Source of the DNA: Oscillospiraceae bacterium
GTDB taxonomy: Bacteria > Bacillota > Clostridia > Oscillospirales > Oscillospiraceae
Length of the DNA stretch: 37,461 bases
Direction of reading: 5' to 3'
NCBI GenBank assembly: GCA_015067635.1
Contig: SVMA01000017.1
Location: 1-37,461, forward strand
In this document: positions 29,987 through 37,461 of the stretch, piece by piece
How positions within the stretch are numbered: position 1 is the first letter of the stretch
How the letters are laid out: every line of letters begins with the position of its first letter
Notes under the pieces: model-generated
Database searches by the model: none
The model's input: the letters and a program-made list of their open reading frames with translations, nothing else
What the model was told of the DNA's origin: nothing
Translations under genes and position numbers: made by a program

Positions 29987-31210
29987 TACAGTTTTGCGTT
30001 TTCGGGTTCTCCACAACCGAACAACAGTGGATACAAGAATGATACCCAATGCGATGATGCCGGCAATGGCAGCGGTAGTCATTCCTTTGTTGGCGAATTG
30101 CTCAATGTCTCCCTTTACGGCAAATTCCATAGCGTAGTACACGCCTGAGCCGGGAATCAATGGGAAAACGGATACGACCAAATAGGAAAGAGCAGGATAT
30201 TTCCGAATTCTGGCCATGGTTTCGGAATAGGCAGAGGCGAAAAGCGCACCTGCAAAATAAGCGGCCAGCTCGTGCACACCGAACTCCAGACAGATGGCAT
30301 AGACGGACCAGGTCAGCATACCGCCCAGGAGACACAAAAGAGAGCCCCAACCATGGACATTAAATAAAATAGAAAATCCCAGACATCCAATGGCGCAGGC
30401 CAGACATTCAAACCATAATGCGTGAGAAACGGGCAGAGAACTGACAGGAGTGCCCCAAATGAGAACGGTGACATTCCAGGCCGCGGCCGCACCCAAAGCA
30501 ATGGCAACAGCAATCAACAGCACCTGCACAATGCGGTTGATGCCGGAATTGGTATCTCCGTAAATGATATCCCGCATGGCGTTGGTAAACAGCCAGCCGG
30601 GCACTAATATCATCAGCGCACCGATAATGACCGCATCCGAGCGAACGGCGGGGAAATAGACGTTCAGCATATATGCCAGGATGGACATTGGAAAGGCGGC
30701 TGCCACGGTGCTGAAGAATTGGTTTGCACCCAGATGATCCATCCATTTATTGACAAGGCCGATTACGAGACCGCAGATGCTGGCAATCACACCGTCCAAA
30801 ATGGAACCGCCAAAAAGAAGTGCAAAACCAAAGGCTCCCATCATATTGGCCAGGGCATACCAGGGGAATGTGTAGCGTCGGATCTGCTCTTTGGCTTCCT
30901 TCAGCCATTTTTCGGCAATTTCCGGAGCAGGACGTTCCTGGCAGATTCTGCGGCTCAGGTTGGAATAGCATTCCACTGCGTCCAAGTCGTTTCCGTGCAT
31001 TCCGATTCTGCGCATACGGGTCAAAGGACGGCCGATAACCGGCTCAATACTGATATGCATACAGTTGGGGATGACAAAAGCTTCGGCTTCGATTTCATAG
31101 GCTGCCAAAATTCTGGTGATGCTTTCCTCTATACGAAAGGTTTCTGCACCACTTATTGCCAGTCCGTAGCCCAAGTCCGCTGTCAGATCCAGAAGCTTTG
31201 AATATTCCAT
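29984..31210 (-). CDS. Threonine/serine exporter family protein (ThrE-type)
   Basis: A 408-residue membrane protein combining the two modules that are separate in YjjP/YjjB. The N-terminal soluble part (about 1-110) has the family pattern LDLTADLGYGLAISGAETFRIEESI and PNCMHISIEP. The remainder has about ten hydrophobic segments in two blocks: the YjjP-like block from about 115 and the YjjB-like block from about 270 (ACAIGCLGFSILFNVHG, then SVFPLIPGSGVYYAMEF). It exports threonine and serine in characterised relatives, or succinate in the YjjPB pair. GGAGGTG lies before ATG 31210. A single-gene unit downstream of degV on the same strand. Confidence 0.88.
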   Translation of the reverse strand: MEYSKLLDLTADLGYGLAISGAETFRIEESITRILAAYEIEAEAFVIPNCMHISIEPVIGRPLTRMRRIGMHGNDLDAVECYSNLSRRICQERPAPEIAEKWLKEAKEQIRRYTFPWYALANMMGAFGFALLFGGSILDGVIASICGLVIGLVNKWMDHLGANQFFSTVAAAFPMSILAYMLNVYFPAVRSDAVIIGALMILVPGWLFTNAMRDIIYGDTNSGINRIVQVLLIAVAIALGAAAAWNVTVLIWGTPVSSLPVSHALWFECLACAIGCLGFSILFNVHGWGSLLCLLGGMLTWSVYAICLEFGVHELAAYFAGALFASAYSETMARIRKYPALSYLVVSVFPLIPGSGVYYAMEFAVKGDIEQFANKGMTTAAIAGIIALGIILVSTVVRLWRTRKRKTV

Positions 31211-31286
31211 TAGACACCTCCGGGAATATGTTCAATCGCCATTTAGTATATCACATAATGATGGAAATTCAAGGTGCAAAGCGAAT

Positions 31287-31315
31287 AAAAAAACGGGTCT
31301 GCACCGGCAGACCCG
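31287..31315 (-). terminator. Terminator of the DegV gene
   Basis: On the minus strand CGGGTCTGC (31315-31307) pairs with GCAGACCCG across a 4-nt loop, followed by seven T at 31293-31287. It separates degV from the exporter gene. Confidence 0.9.
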
Positions 31316-31324
31316 AAAACATAT

Positions 31325-32167
31325 TTATTTGCGCACAAACAGCACACCCAGAGTACCGGGACCGCAGTGACAGGAGACAGTACAACCGGCATTGGTTTCA
31401 TACACAGTATCAAAGGGCTCGCAGGCGGCAACTGCTTCCTTGACTGCGGCGAGACCTTCCTCAGAAACGGGGGTGTAGGTGATGAACAGCTCTGTATGGA
31501 GGATATCATCCCGCTGAGAAAGGCGATCCTTGACGTAATTGGCAAGGCACTTGGGGTAGGGACCACGGTATTTCTTTACCACGGACATTTTGCCGTTTCT
31601 CACTTCAATACAGGGCTTTAGATTCAGAAGGTTTGCACCCAAAGCGGCGGCGGAAGAACAGCGACCGCCTTTTACCATATACTTGAGCTGATCCAGCAGG
31701 AAGCTGGCTTCTACCCGTGTGGCAAATTCGTTCAGTTTTTCAGCAATTTCGTCCAGATCGTCGCAGGATTTTGCAAGGCGACAGGCTTCCAGAACCACAT
31801 GACCCTGACCGGTTGAGAGGTTTTGGGAATCAATGACCCGCACATTGGGGAAATCAGCTGCGGCGATGCAGGCATTTTGATAACAGGAAGAAAAGCCAGA
31901 ACCAATGTTGATATGGATAATGCCGTCGTATTCATCTGCATATTGGGCGAACAGATCGGTGTACTGACCTACGCTGTATGCAGAAGTGCTGCACAGATCA
32001 CCACCGGCCGCAACATGCGCAAAAATATCGGCAGGAGTGATAGTGGTGCCGTCTTCAAACTGTCCATCTCCCTTAACGATCGTTAGGCGGGACAAAGCAA
32101 TGTCGTGCTCCTGAAGCTGAGCAGGAGAGAGATCACAGGTACTGTCAGAAATAATTTTGATTTTCAT
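31325..32167 (-). CDS. DegV family fatty-acid-binding protein
   Basis: A 280-residue two-domain protein. The family start KIISDSTCDLSPAQLQEHDIAL, the loop STSAYSVGQYTDLFAQYADEYDG, and SGFSSCYQNACIAA with the ligand-contacting serine all match DegV/FakB proteins. These bind fatty acids and present them to the FakA kinase for phospholipid synthesis; no fakA is nearby. The histidine/arginine region near CHCGPGTLGVLF forms the C-terminal end. ATG 32167 has AGGAA upstream. It is divergent from the copper ATPase gene. Confidence 0.92.
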   Translation of the reverse strand: MKIKIISDSTCDLSPAQLQEHDIALSRLTIVKGDGQFEDGTTITPADIFAHVAAGGDLCSTSAYSVGQYTDLFAQYADEYDGIIHINIGSGFSSCYQNACIAAADFPNVRVIDSQNLSTGQGHVVLEACRLAKSCDDLDEIAEKLNEFATRVEASFLLDQLKYMVKGGRCSSAAALGANLLNLKPCIEVRNGKMSVVKKYRGPYPKCLANYVKDRLSQRDDILHTELFITYTPVSEEGLAAVKEAVAACEPFDTVYETNAGCTVSCHCGPGTLGVLFVRK

Positions 32168-32195
32168 AAGATACGTTCCTTTCTATGGATGGAAT

Positions 32196-32250
32196 GTGTG
32201 AGAATTCTTATGACACACTTGGTTGCTATTTTAAAAATTTATGTTAAAAT
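32196..32250. promoter_or_regulatory. Divergent control region degV / copper ATPase
   Basis: TTGCTA (32223-32228), a 16-bp spacer and TAAAAT (32245-32250) could serve the ATPase gene. A dyad, GTGTG (32196-32200) and CACAC (32214-32218), lies on the degV side. No consensus CopY or CsoR box was recognised. Confidence 0.4.
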
Positions 32251-32323
32251 GGTATCATAGAAACGGGATTTCGTCAAGTCTGATAACCGATTATTAGCAA
32301 TTTTGCGCAAGGAGAGATGACAG

Positions 32324-34765
32324 TTGAAGCTGAAGTTTGAAGTGACCGGCATGACCTGTGCGGCTTGTTCTGCCCGGGTGGAAAAGGTGACACGTGCGGT
32401 CTCCGGTGTCACAGATGTTTGTGTCAATCTCATGGGCAGCACAATGGTGGTGGAAGCTGCCGATGAGCTGGTGCAGGCGCAGATTGTTCAAGCGGTTATC
32501 AATGCAGGTTATGGTGCAAAAATAGCAGGAGAGAAGGCGGCTGCTCCGGTAAGGAAGGATACAGGCACAGGGCGAAATCGTTTAATTGCCTCAGGGATTT
32601 TTCTTGGGATATTGATGTATTTCACCATGGGACACATGTTAGGACTGCCAATGCCGGCATGGTACTGCGGTACAGAAAATGCTATGGTTGCGGCGTTACT
32701 GCAAGTGAGTCTTACATTACCGGTGATTGTTTTGAACAGAGGCTACTACCTTCGGGGATTGAAAGCATTGTGGCATCGCAGTCCCAATATGGATACGCTG
32801 ATCGCTGTCGGCTCCGGTGCGGCATTCGTATATGGTCTGGTTACACTGTTTGCAATGGCAAATGCGGTAGGACACGGGAATTGGAATGCGGTTGCTTACT
32901 ATCGGGAGAATCTGTATTTTGAGTCTGCCGCCATGATTCTGACATTGATCTCCTTGGGGAAATTTCTGGAAAACCGTGCCAAGGGCAAAACGGGGGACGC
33001 CATCCGGGCTCTGATGGATCTGCGTCCGGAAACTGCGGTTGTTTTGCGTGACGGACAGGAGGTGACAATTCCGGCAGGAGAGGTTCGGGTAGGAGATACT
33101 GTCGTTGTACGCTCCGGTGGCCGGATTGCGGTGGATGGCGTGATTTTGGAAGGACGAGGTGCCATTGACCAAAGCGCATTAACCGGTGAAAGCGTGCCTG
33201 TGGAGGCAGAGCCGGGTCATCGTGTAGCGGCGGCGACGATTCTGACAGAGGGTTTTTTGAAGCTTCGGGCGGATAAAGTGGGAGAGGACACCACCTTACA
33301 GCAGGTCATTCGTCTTGTGGAAGAGGCAGGTGGCTCAAAAGCGCCGATTGCCCGCCTGGCAGACAGAATTTCCGGCATTTTTGTGCCGGTGGTAATGGGA
33401 ATTGCCCTGGTGACCTTTGGTGCATGGATGATTGCTGGCTATGGCTTGGAATTTGCATTGACCTGTGCAATTTCCGTCTTGGTGATTTCCTGCCCCTGCG
33501 CATTGGGGCTGGCCACACCGGTGGCGATTATGGTGGGAACCGGAAAAGGCGCTTCTATGGGCGTGCTGTTCAAAAACGGACTTGCTTTGGAACAGCTGCA
33601 CAGTGTGGATACTGTGGTACTGGACAAGACGGGTACGCTGACCACCGGAAAACCGGAGGTTACCGATATCCTTCCCGCCGATTGCTCTGAGGACGAGCTA
33701 CTTATTCTGGCGGCTGCCCTGGAGCAGCCATCCGAGCATCCCTTTGCCAAGGCAATCATGAAAAAAACTGCAGGTAAGCAGATTCCGCAGGCTGCGGATT
33801 TTGAAACCATACCTGGGATGGGTGTGTCTGCAACCGTGGATGGTATTCGTTACTTGGGAGGAAATGCCCGACTGATGCAGGAGTATGGCATATCGGTGCC
33901 GGATTATTCCCGGCTTGGGGCAGCAGGAAAAACACCGCTGTATTTTGCCAAAGCGGACGGGGTCTATTTGGGTGCGATTGCGGCGGCGGATGTTTTGAAG
34001 GCGGATTCCAAGGACGCGGTCTTGGCTATGAAAAAGCAGAAGCTTCATATCGTGATGCTGACTGGAGACAACCAAGCTACGGCCACTGCTGTTGGTGCAA
34101 CGGCGGATATTGATGAAATTATTTCCGATGTTCTGCCCGATGGCAAGGCGGAGGAAGTTAAAAAGCTTCAGAGACAAGGAAAAAAGGTGCTTATGGTGGG
34201 TGACGGCATCAATGATGCACCTGCCTTGGCAACGGCCGATGTGGGCATGGCTATTGGGGCCGGCACAGATATTGCCATGGAATCTGCGGATGTGGTACTG
34301 ATGTCCGGTTCCTTAACAGGAGTTGCCAATGCTGTTCGGTTAAGCAAGGCGGCTTTGCGAAATATCAAGCAGAACCTGTTTTGGGCATTTTTCTATAACT
34401 GCCTGGGAATCCCCGTGGCGGCTGGAGCGCTGGTACTGCCTTTTGGCATTCAGCTTAGTCCCATGTTGGGAGCTGCCGCGATGAGTATGAGCTCGGTGTT
34501 TGTGGTGACAAATGCATTGCGTTTGCGTCGTTTTCATGGAACGGAATCAAAAAAGGAGAAAAGCAATATGACAACGGTTTTGAAGGTAGAAGGCATGATG
34601 TGTTCTCATTGTAAGGCACGGGTGGAAACGGTTTGTAAGGAGCTTGCCGGCACAGAGGATGCAGTGGTAGATTTGCAGGCAAAAACAGTGACAGTTACCG
34701 GTTCGGCAACAAAGGATGCCTTGGTACAAGCCATCACGAATGCCGGTTATGAAGTGGTAGGGTAA
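32324..34765 (+). CDS. copA: Copper-exporting P-type ATPase with fused C-terminal CopZ-like domain
   Basis: An 813-residue P1B ATPase. N-terminal HMA domain (1-68, C12 and C15 in GMTCAAC); eight membrane helices; the actuator motif TGES in SALTGESVPVE; transport motif CPC (390-392); phosphorylation site DKTGT (D434); SEHPFA in the nucleotide domain; hinge GDGIND. After the last helices (about residue 735) the chain continues in frame through KKEKSN into a second HMA domain, residues 749-813, with GMMCSHC (C760, C763) as in the CopZ chaperone. Translation starts at TTG 32324, with AAGGAGAG 7 nt upstream; the nearby ATG at 32317 leads to a stop. It pumps Cu(I) out of the cell. truA follows after 2 bp. 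Confidence 0.94.
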   Translation: MKLKFEVTGMTCAACSARVEKVTRAVSGVTDVCVNLMGSTMVVEAADELVQAQIVQAVINAGYGAKIAGEKAAAPVRKDTGTGRNRLIASGIFLGILMYFTMGHMLGLPMPAWYCGTENAMVAALLQVSLTLPVIVLNRGYYLRGLKALWHRSPNMDTLIAVGSGAAFVYGLVTLFAMANAVGHGNWNAVAYYRENLYFESAAMILTLISLGKFLENRAKGKTGDAIRALMDLRPETAVVLRDGQEVTIPAGEVRVGDTVVVRSGGRIAVDGVILEGRGAIDQSALTGESVPVEAEPGHRVAAATILTEGFLKLRADKVGEDTTLQQVIRLVEEAGGSKAPIARLADRISGIFVPVVMGIALVTFGAWMIAGYGLEFALTCAISVLVISCPCALGLATPVAIMVGTGKGASMGVLFKNGLALEQLHSVDTVVLDKTGTLTTGKPEVTDILPADCSEDELLILAAALEQPSEHPFAKAIMKKTAGKQIPQAADFETIPGMGVSATVDGIRYLGGNARLMQEYGISVPDYSRLGAAGKTPLYFAKADGVYLGAIAAADVLKADSKDAVLAMKKQKLHIVMLTGDNQATATAVGATADIDEIISDVLPDGKAEEVKKLQRQGKKVLMVGDGINDAPALATADVGMAIGAGTDIAMESADVVLMSGSLTGVANAVRLSKAALRNIKQNLFWAFFYNCLGIPVAAGALVLPFGIQLSPMLGAAAMSMSSVFVVTNALRLRRFHGTESKKEKSNMTTVLKVEGMMCSHCKARVETVCKELAGTEDAVVDLQAKTVTVTGSATKDALVQAITNAGYEVVG
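34554..34570 (+). promoter_or_regulatory. Internal ribosome site for a free CopZ-like domain
   Basis: AGGAG (34554-34558) in an A-rich stretch lies 9 nt before an in-frame ATG at 34568, exactly where the C-terminal HMA domain begins. It would give a 65-residue separate copper chaperone from the same message. Confidence 0.65.
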
Positions 34766-34767
34766 TT

Positions 34768-35502
34768 ATGCGCAATATCAGGCTGAAAATCTGCTACGAC
34801 GGTACGCGCTACAAGGGTTGGCAAAGGCTGCCGGGAGTGGAGAATACCATACAGGGAAGGCTGGAACAGACGCTGACTCGAATTTTGGAAGAGAATATTG
34901 AAATTTCCGGCAGCGGACGCACCGATGCCGGTGCCCATGCCATTGGACAGGTAGCAAATTTCCATTGCCAAGGAGATATGTCCTGTGAGGAAATTTTATG
35001 CAAATTACGGCGGTATTTACCGGAGGATATCGGCATAGAATCCTGTCAGGAGGCATCGCCTCGGTTTCATGCGCGGTTGAACTGTAAAACAAAGACGTAT
35101 CACTACCGCATTTGGAACAGTGAAAAGCCCTGCGTTTTTCAGCGGCGGTATGTCTATGTCCTGCCCGGGCAGCTGAATCTGGAAGAAATGAAGATTGCGG
35201 CAGCGCAGTTTGTGGGAGAACACGATTTTTCCGCTTTTTGCGCCAACAAGAGGATGAAGAAATCCACTGTGCGCCGCATAGATTCCGTTACGGTTGCGCG
35301 TATGGGAGAGGAAATTGTTTTTGAATTTACCGGAGACGGATTTCTTTACAACATGATTCGGATCATGGTGGGAACGCTGCTGGAGGTTGGAAGCGGCAAG
35401 CGGAATGCTGACACAATTCCTGCACTGTTTGGTGACAAACGGGAGAAGGCGGGGTATCTGGTGCCCGCACAGGGATTGTGTCTGATGGAGGTAACCTATT
35501 GA
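34768..35502 (+). CDS. truA: tRNA pseudouridine synthase A
   Basis: A 244-residue enzyme that makes pseudouridine at positions 38-40 of the tRNA anticodon stem. Family segments: ICYDGTRYKGWQR, the catalytic SGRTDAGAHA with its aspartate, FHARLNCKTKTYHYRIW, and FTGDGFLYNMIRIMVGTLLEVGSG. It starts 2 bp after the copper ATPase stop and its last bases overlap the ArsC-type start, giving a compact three-gene unit. No separate promoter is visible. Confidence 0.95.
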   Translation: MRNIRLKICYDGTRYKGWQRLPGVENTIQGRLEQTLTRILEENIEISGSGRTDAGAHAIGQVANFHCQGDMSCEEILCKLRRYLPEDIGIESCQEASPRFHARLNCKTKTYHYRIWNSEKPCVFQRRYVYVLPGQLNLEEMKIAAAQFVGEHDFSAFCANKRMKKSTVRRIDSVTVARMGEEIVFEFTGDGFLYNMIRIMVGTLLEVGSGKRNADTIPALFGDKREKAGYLVPAQGLCLMEVTY

Positions 35503-35840
35503 ACATTCAAATTTTCGGAAAGAACAAATGCTTTGACACAAAAAAAGCAGAACGGTATTTTAAGGAACGGCGAATCAAATTCCAATCCGTGGATTTGCTT
35601 CGCTTCGGACTGTCGGGAAAGGAATTTGACGCGGTGCTTCGCGCAGTGGGCGGTATCGATAATCTGATTGATTGGGAGTGCAAGGACCCGGATGTGACAC
35701 TCATGAAATACATGGAGGATGTCCGAGGGAAAGAAGACAAGGTCTTTGATAAGCCGGAGTTGATGAAAACACCGATTGTACGCAATGGCAAGCAGGCGAC
35801 AGTTGGGTATTGTCCGGAAATCTGGGCGACATGGGAATAA
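35499..35840 (+). CDS. ArsC/Spx-family thioredoxin-like protein
   Basis: A 113-residue ArsC-family protein. The start, NIQIFGKNKCFDTKKAERYFKE, has a single cysteine (CFDT) rather than the CxxC of Spx, as in YffB-type ArsC relatives; it continues with the conserved KYMEDVRGKEDKVFD and a basic, proline-containing MKTPIVRNGKQATVGY region. It may be a glutathione- or bacillithiol-independent reductase, but arsenate reduction is not shown. Translation probably starts at TTG 35499, because GGAGG (35487-35491) is 7 nt upstream and the TTG overlaps the truA stop (TTGA). Confidence 0.85.
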   Translation: MNIQIFGKNKCFDTKKAERYFKERRIKFQSVDLLRFGLSGKEFDAVLRAVGGIDNLIDWECKDPDVTLMKYMEDVRGKEDKVFDKPELMKTPIVRNGKQATVGYCPEIWATWE

Positions 35841-35849
35841 TACAAAGGA

Positions 35850-35880
35850 GACTGTTGCATCTGCAACAGTCTTTCTGTTT
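35850..35880 (+). terminator. Terminator after the ArsC-family gene
   Basis: GACTGTTGCA (35850-35859) and TGCAACAGTC (35862-35871) form a stem with a minimal loop, followed by TTTCTGTTT. Confidence 0.75.
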
Positions 35881-35895
35881 GGAAAGGGTGGGAAT

Positions 35896-37293
35896 ATGGT
35901 TGCTTTCTTGGAGAAGCTGAATACACTTGTCTGGGGTATTCCGGCATTGCTCGGCATTCTCGGAATTGGGATTTATCTCAGCTTTCGTACAGGATGGCCA
36001 CAAATACGTTTGCTGCCAAAGGCGCTGAGGGCGTTTTTGCAAACCTTTCGCAAGAAGGAGCAAAACGATGGCGGAGTGTCTCCCTTCCAGGCTCTGTGTA
36101 CGGCTCTCGCCGCCACAGTGGGAACAGGGAACCTGGCAGGTGTTGCAGGTGCCATTGCAATCGGTGGACCGGGTTCTGTCTTTTGGATGTGGATTTGTGC
36201 GATCCTGGGCATGATAACCAAATTTGCCGAGGCTGCGTTGTCGGTTCGTTACCGTGTGAAAAACGAAAAAGGGGAGTGGGTAGGCGGACCCATGTACATG
36301 ATACAGCAGGGGATGGGAAAGCGTTGGCGATGGCTGGCAATGACTTACTGCTTCTTCGGAATCGTTGCTGCATTTGGCGTTGGAAATGCCACGCAGGTCA
36401 ATACGGTTATCGGCGGCATCAATCAGGCGGTTGTGGCACTGGGCGGACAGGAAAGTCAACTTGGGAATCTGCTGATGGGGATTGCATTGAGCATTCTCAT
36501 CTGCGGTATTCTGCTGGGAGGATTGAAGAAAATCGGCAGTATGGCAGAAAAGCTGGTGCCGCTTGCATCTGTATGCTATTTACTGTTGGGGCTGGGTGTT
36601 CTGATTGCCCGGGCACAGCTGTTGCCCCACGCATTTTATTCCATAGTAACAGGTGCCTTTACACCGCAAGCGGCAACGGGGGGTGCCATCGGTTCGTTGT
36701 TTCTTTCCCTTCGGGTTGGCGTTTCGCGAGGGGTATTCACCAATGAGGCGGGGATGGGCACGGCAGGAATTGCCCATGCCGCAGCACAGGTAGACCATCC
36801 CGTACAACAGGGACTGATGGGGATCATGGAGGTCTTTTTGGACACCATCGTGATTTGCACCATGACGGCGCTGGTCATTCTGGTCAGCGGCATAAAAATA
36901 CCCTATGGGAAGGATATAGGCGTAACACTGACGACACAGGCGTTTTCCTCTGTGTACGGGGACTGGGTTTCCGTGATGATTGCGGCGTCACTATGCTGCT
37001 TTGCGATTGCCACAGTTTTGGGTTGGGGACTTTACGGTGCGCGGTGTGCCCAATTCCTGTTTGGCGACGGCGTATGGAAGAAATTTGTGTTTTTGCAGGG
37101 TGTGGCGGTTGTTCTGGGCGCAGTTTTGCAGACGGGAACGGTTTGGCTGTTGTCGGAGATCGTAAATGGCTTAATGGCGATCCCAAACCTGCTCGCACTG
37201 GGATTCCTGGCGCCGGAGCTGTCAGGCTTGGTGCGGCAATTCCGGAAAAAGGACGGCAGAAAGTTTTGTGCAAAAGAGGTTGCAATTTTGTGA
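35896..37293 (+). CDS. AGCS family amino-acid/sodium symporter
   Basis: A 465-residue membrane protein of the alanine-or-glycine:cation symporter family. Its family signatures are ATVGTGNLAGVAGAIAIGGP, WICAILGMITKFAEAALSV, then GGPMYMIQQG, and RGVFTNEAGMGTAGIAHAA. About ten to eleven helices are expected. It imports alanine or glycine with sodium. ATG 35896 is chosen because the protein then begins at the family's first helix; GGGTGGG upstream is a weak site. The gene end overlaps the promoter of the interrupted tRNA. Confidence 0.93.
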   Translation: MVAFLEKLNTLVWGIPALLGILGIGIYLSFRTGWPQIRLLPKALRAFLQTFRKKEQNDGGVSPFQALCTALAATVGTGNLAGVAGAIAIGGPGSVFWMWICAILGMITKFAEAALSVRYRVKNEKGEWVGGPMYMIQQGMGKRWRWLAMTYCFFGIVAAFGVGNATQVNTVIGGINQAVVALGGQESQLGNLLMGIALSILICGILLGGLKKIGSMAEKLVPLASVCYLLLGLGVLIARAQLLPHAFYSIVTGAFTPQAATGGAIGSLFLSLRVGVSRGVFTNEAGMGTAGIAHAAAQVDHPVQQGLMGIMEVFLDTIVICTMTALVILVSGIKIPYGKDIGVTLTTQAFSSVYGDWVSVMIAASLCCFAIATVLGWGLYGARCAQFLFGDGVWKKFVFLQGVAVVLGAVLQTGTVWLLSEIVNGLMAIPNLLALGFLAPELSGLVRQFRKKDGRKFCAKEVAIL

Positions 37294-37308
37294 GATGTCG
37301 TGTATAAT
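37280..37308 (+). promoter_or_regulatory. Promoter upstream of the tRNA-Pro-like sequence
   Basis: TTGCAA (37280-37285), a 17-bp spacer and a perfect TATAAT (37303-37308) overlap the end of the symporter gene. About 70 bp of leader (37309-37377), with no recognised feature, precede the tRNA. Confidence 0.65.
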
Positions 37309-37377
37309 GGCGGGGTAATGCTTGGGAACCGCAACAGGGCGACCAAAGTGAAAACAGGAAAAGAAGCATAAGAATAA

Positions 37378-37410
37378 CGAGGTGTAGCGCAATGGTAGCG
37401 CGCCTGCTTT
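37378..37410 (+). tRNA. tRNA-Pro (UGG), 5' half, interrupted in the anticodon loop
   Basis: CGAGGTG (37378-37384) fits the acceptor strand, GCGC-AATGGTA-GCGC (37387-37401) is the D arm, CCTGC (37403-37407) the 5' anticodon strand, and TTTGG would give anticodon TGG. The required complement GCAGG does not follow; 37411 onward reads GGGGGAGCGAGG instead, and no T arm is found before the window ends. The tRNA is either split by an intron or other insertion, or damaged, or chimeric at a contig edge. Confidence 0.6.
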
Positions 37411-37461
37411 GGGGGAGCGAGGTGACCGCCGCCGGTGGCGGAAAAAGGGAACCGAGGGAGT

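Overview
The window looks like a chromosomal segment of a gut-type Clostridia, probably an Oscillospirales/Ruminococcaceae relative. The reasons are Firmicutes-type housekeeping blocks (ylxM-ffh, rpsP-khpA-rimM-trmD), strong GGAGG ribosome sites, canonical TTGNNN-N16/17-TATAAT promoters, mid GC, and typical anaerobe families (MetV/MetF, DegV, AGCS, cysteine-rich small protein). This is inferred from gene content; no search was run. It starts inside a 5S rRNA and ends inside a broken tRNA-Pro-like sequence, so both edges may be contig ends at repeats.

Layout. 1-5753: 5S rRNA 3' part, a histidine phosphatase gene with two in-frame TAG codons, a TraX-like membrane protein, an RluA-type pseudouridine synthase, a YaiI/YqxD protein, a cysteine-rich small protein, tRNA-Ser(CGA) followed by a highly structured repeat, two membrane proteins (one a CPBP protease) and a lipoate-protein ligase. 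5754-15640: a DeoR-type regulator, an MFS transporter, then a strongly codon-biased operon encoding a two-lipoyl-domain E2 acyltransferase, a fused alpha-beta E1 dehydrogenase, an MBL-fold hydrolase, MetV, MetF and a zinc-dependent polyol-type dehydrogenase. Repeated ATGTTAT/ATAACAT elements overlap both the regulator promoter and the E2 promoter. 15641-22000: a small membrane protein, a tRNA-dihydrouridine synthase, two tandem 625-residue proteins resembling TIM-barrel glycosidases with a GATase-like domain (their last 844 bp nearly to the stop are identical), and an M23 peptidase whose start codon lies inside a terminator-like hairpin. 22001-25649: a minus-strand zinc ABC transporter operon ending in trmO, and a small conserved-looking gene. 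25650-29980: a GNAT acetyltransferase, ylxM-ffh and rpsP-khpA-rimM-trmD. 29981-32170: minus-strand ThrE-type exporter and DegV protein. 32171-37461: a copper P-type ATPase fused to a C-terminal CopZ-like domain, truA, an ArsC-family protein, an AGCS amino-acid/sodium symporter, and the interrupted tRNA.

The most distinctive unit is 4752-15606. The lipoate ligase can supply lipoyl groups to the E2; E1 and E2 would oxidise a 2-oxoacid or acetoin-like substrate; but no E3 dihydrolipoyl dehydrogenase is present. MetV and MetF sit in the same operon, which suggests (as inference only) that lipoyl electrons could be passed toward methylene-tetrahydrofolate. The terminal zinc dehydrogenase, the MFS transporter and the DeoR regulator point to an imported polyol, sugar or hydroxy-acid as the starting substrate.

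All 38 intact protein genes I call end in TAA (21) or TGA (17), none in TAG.
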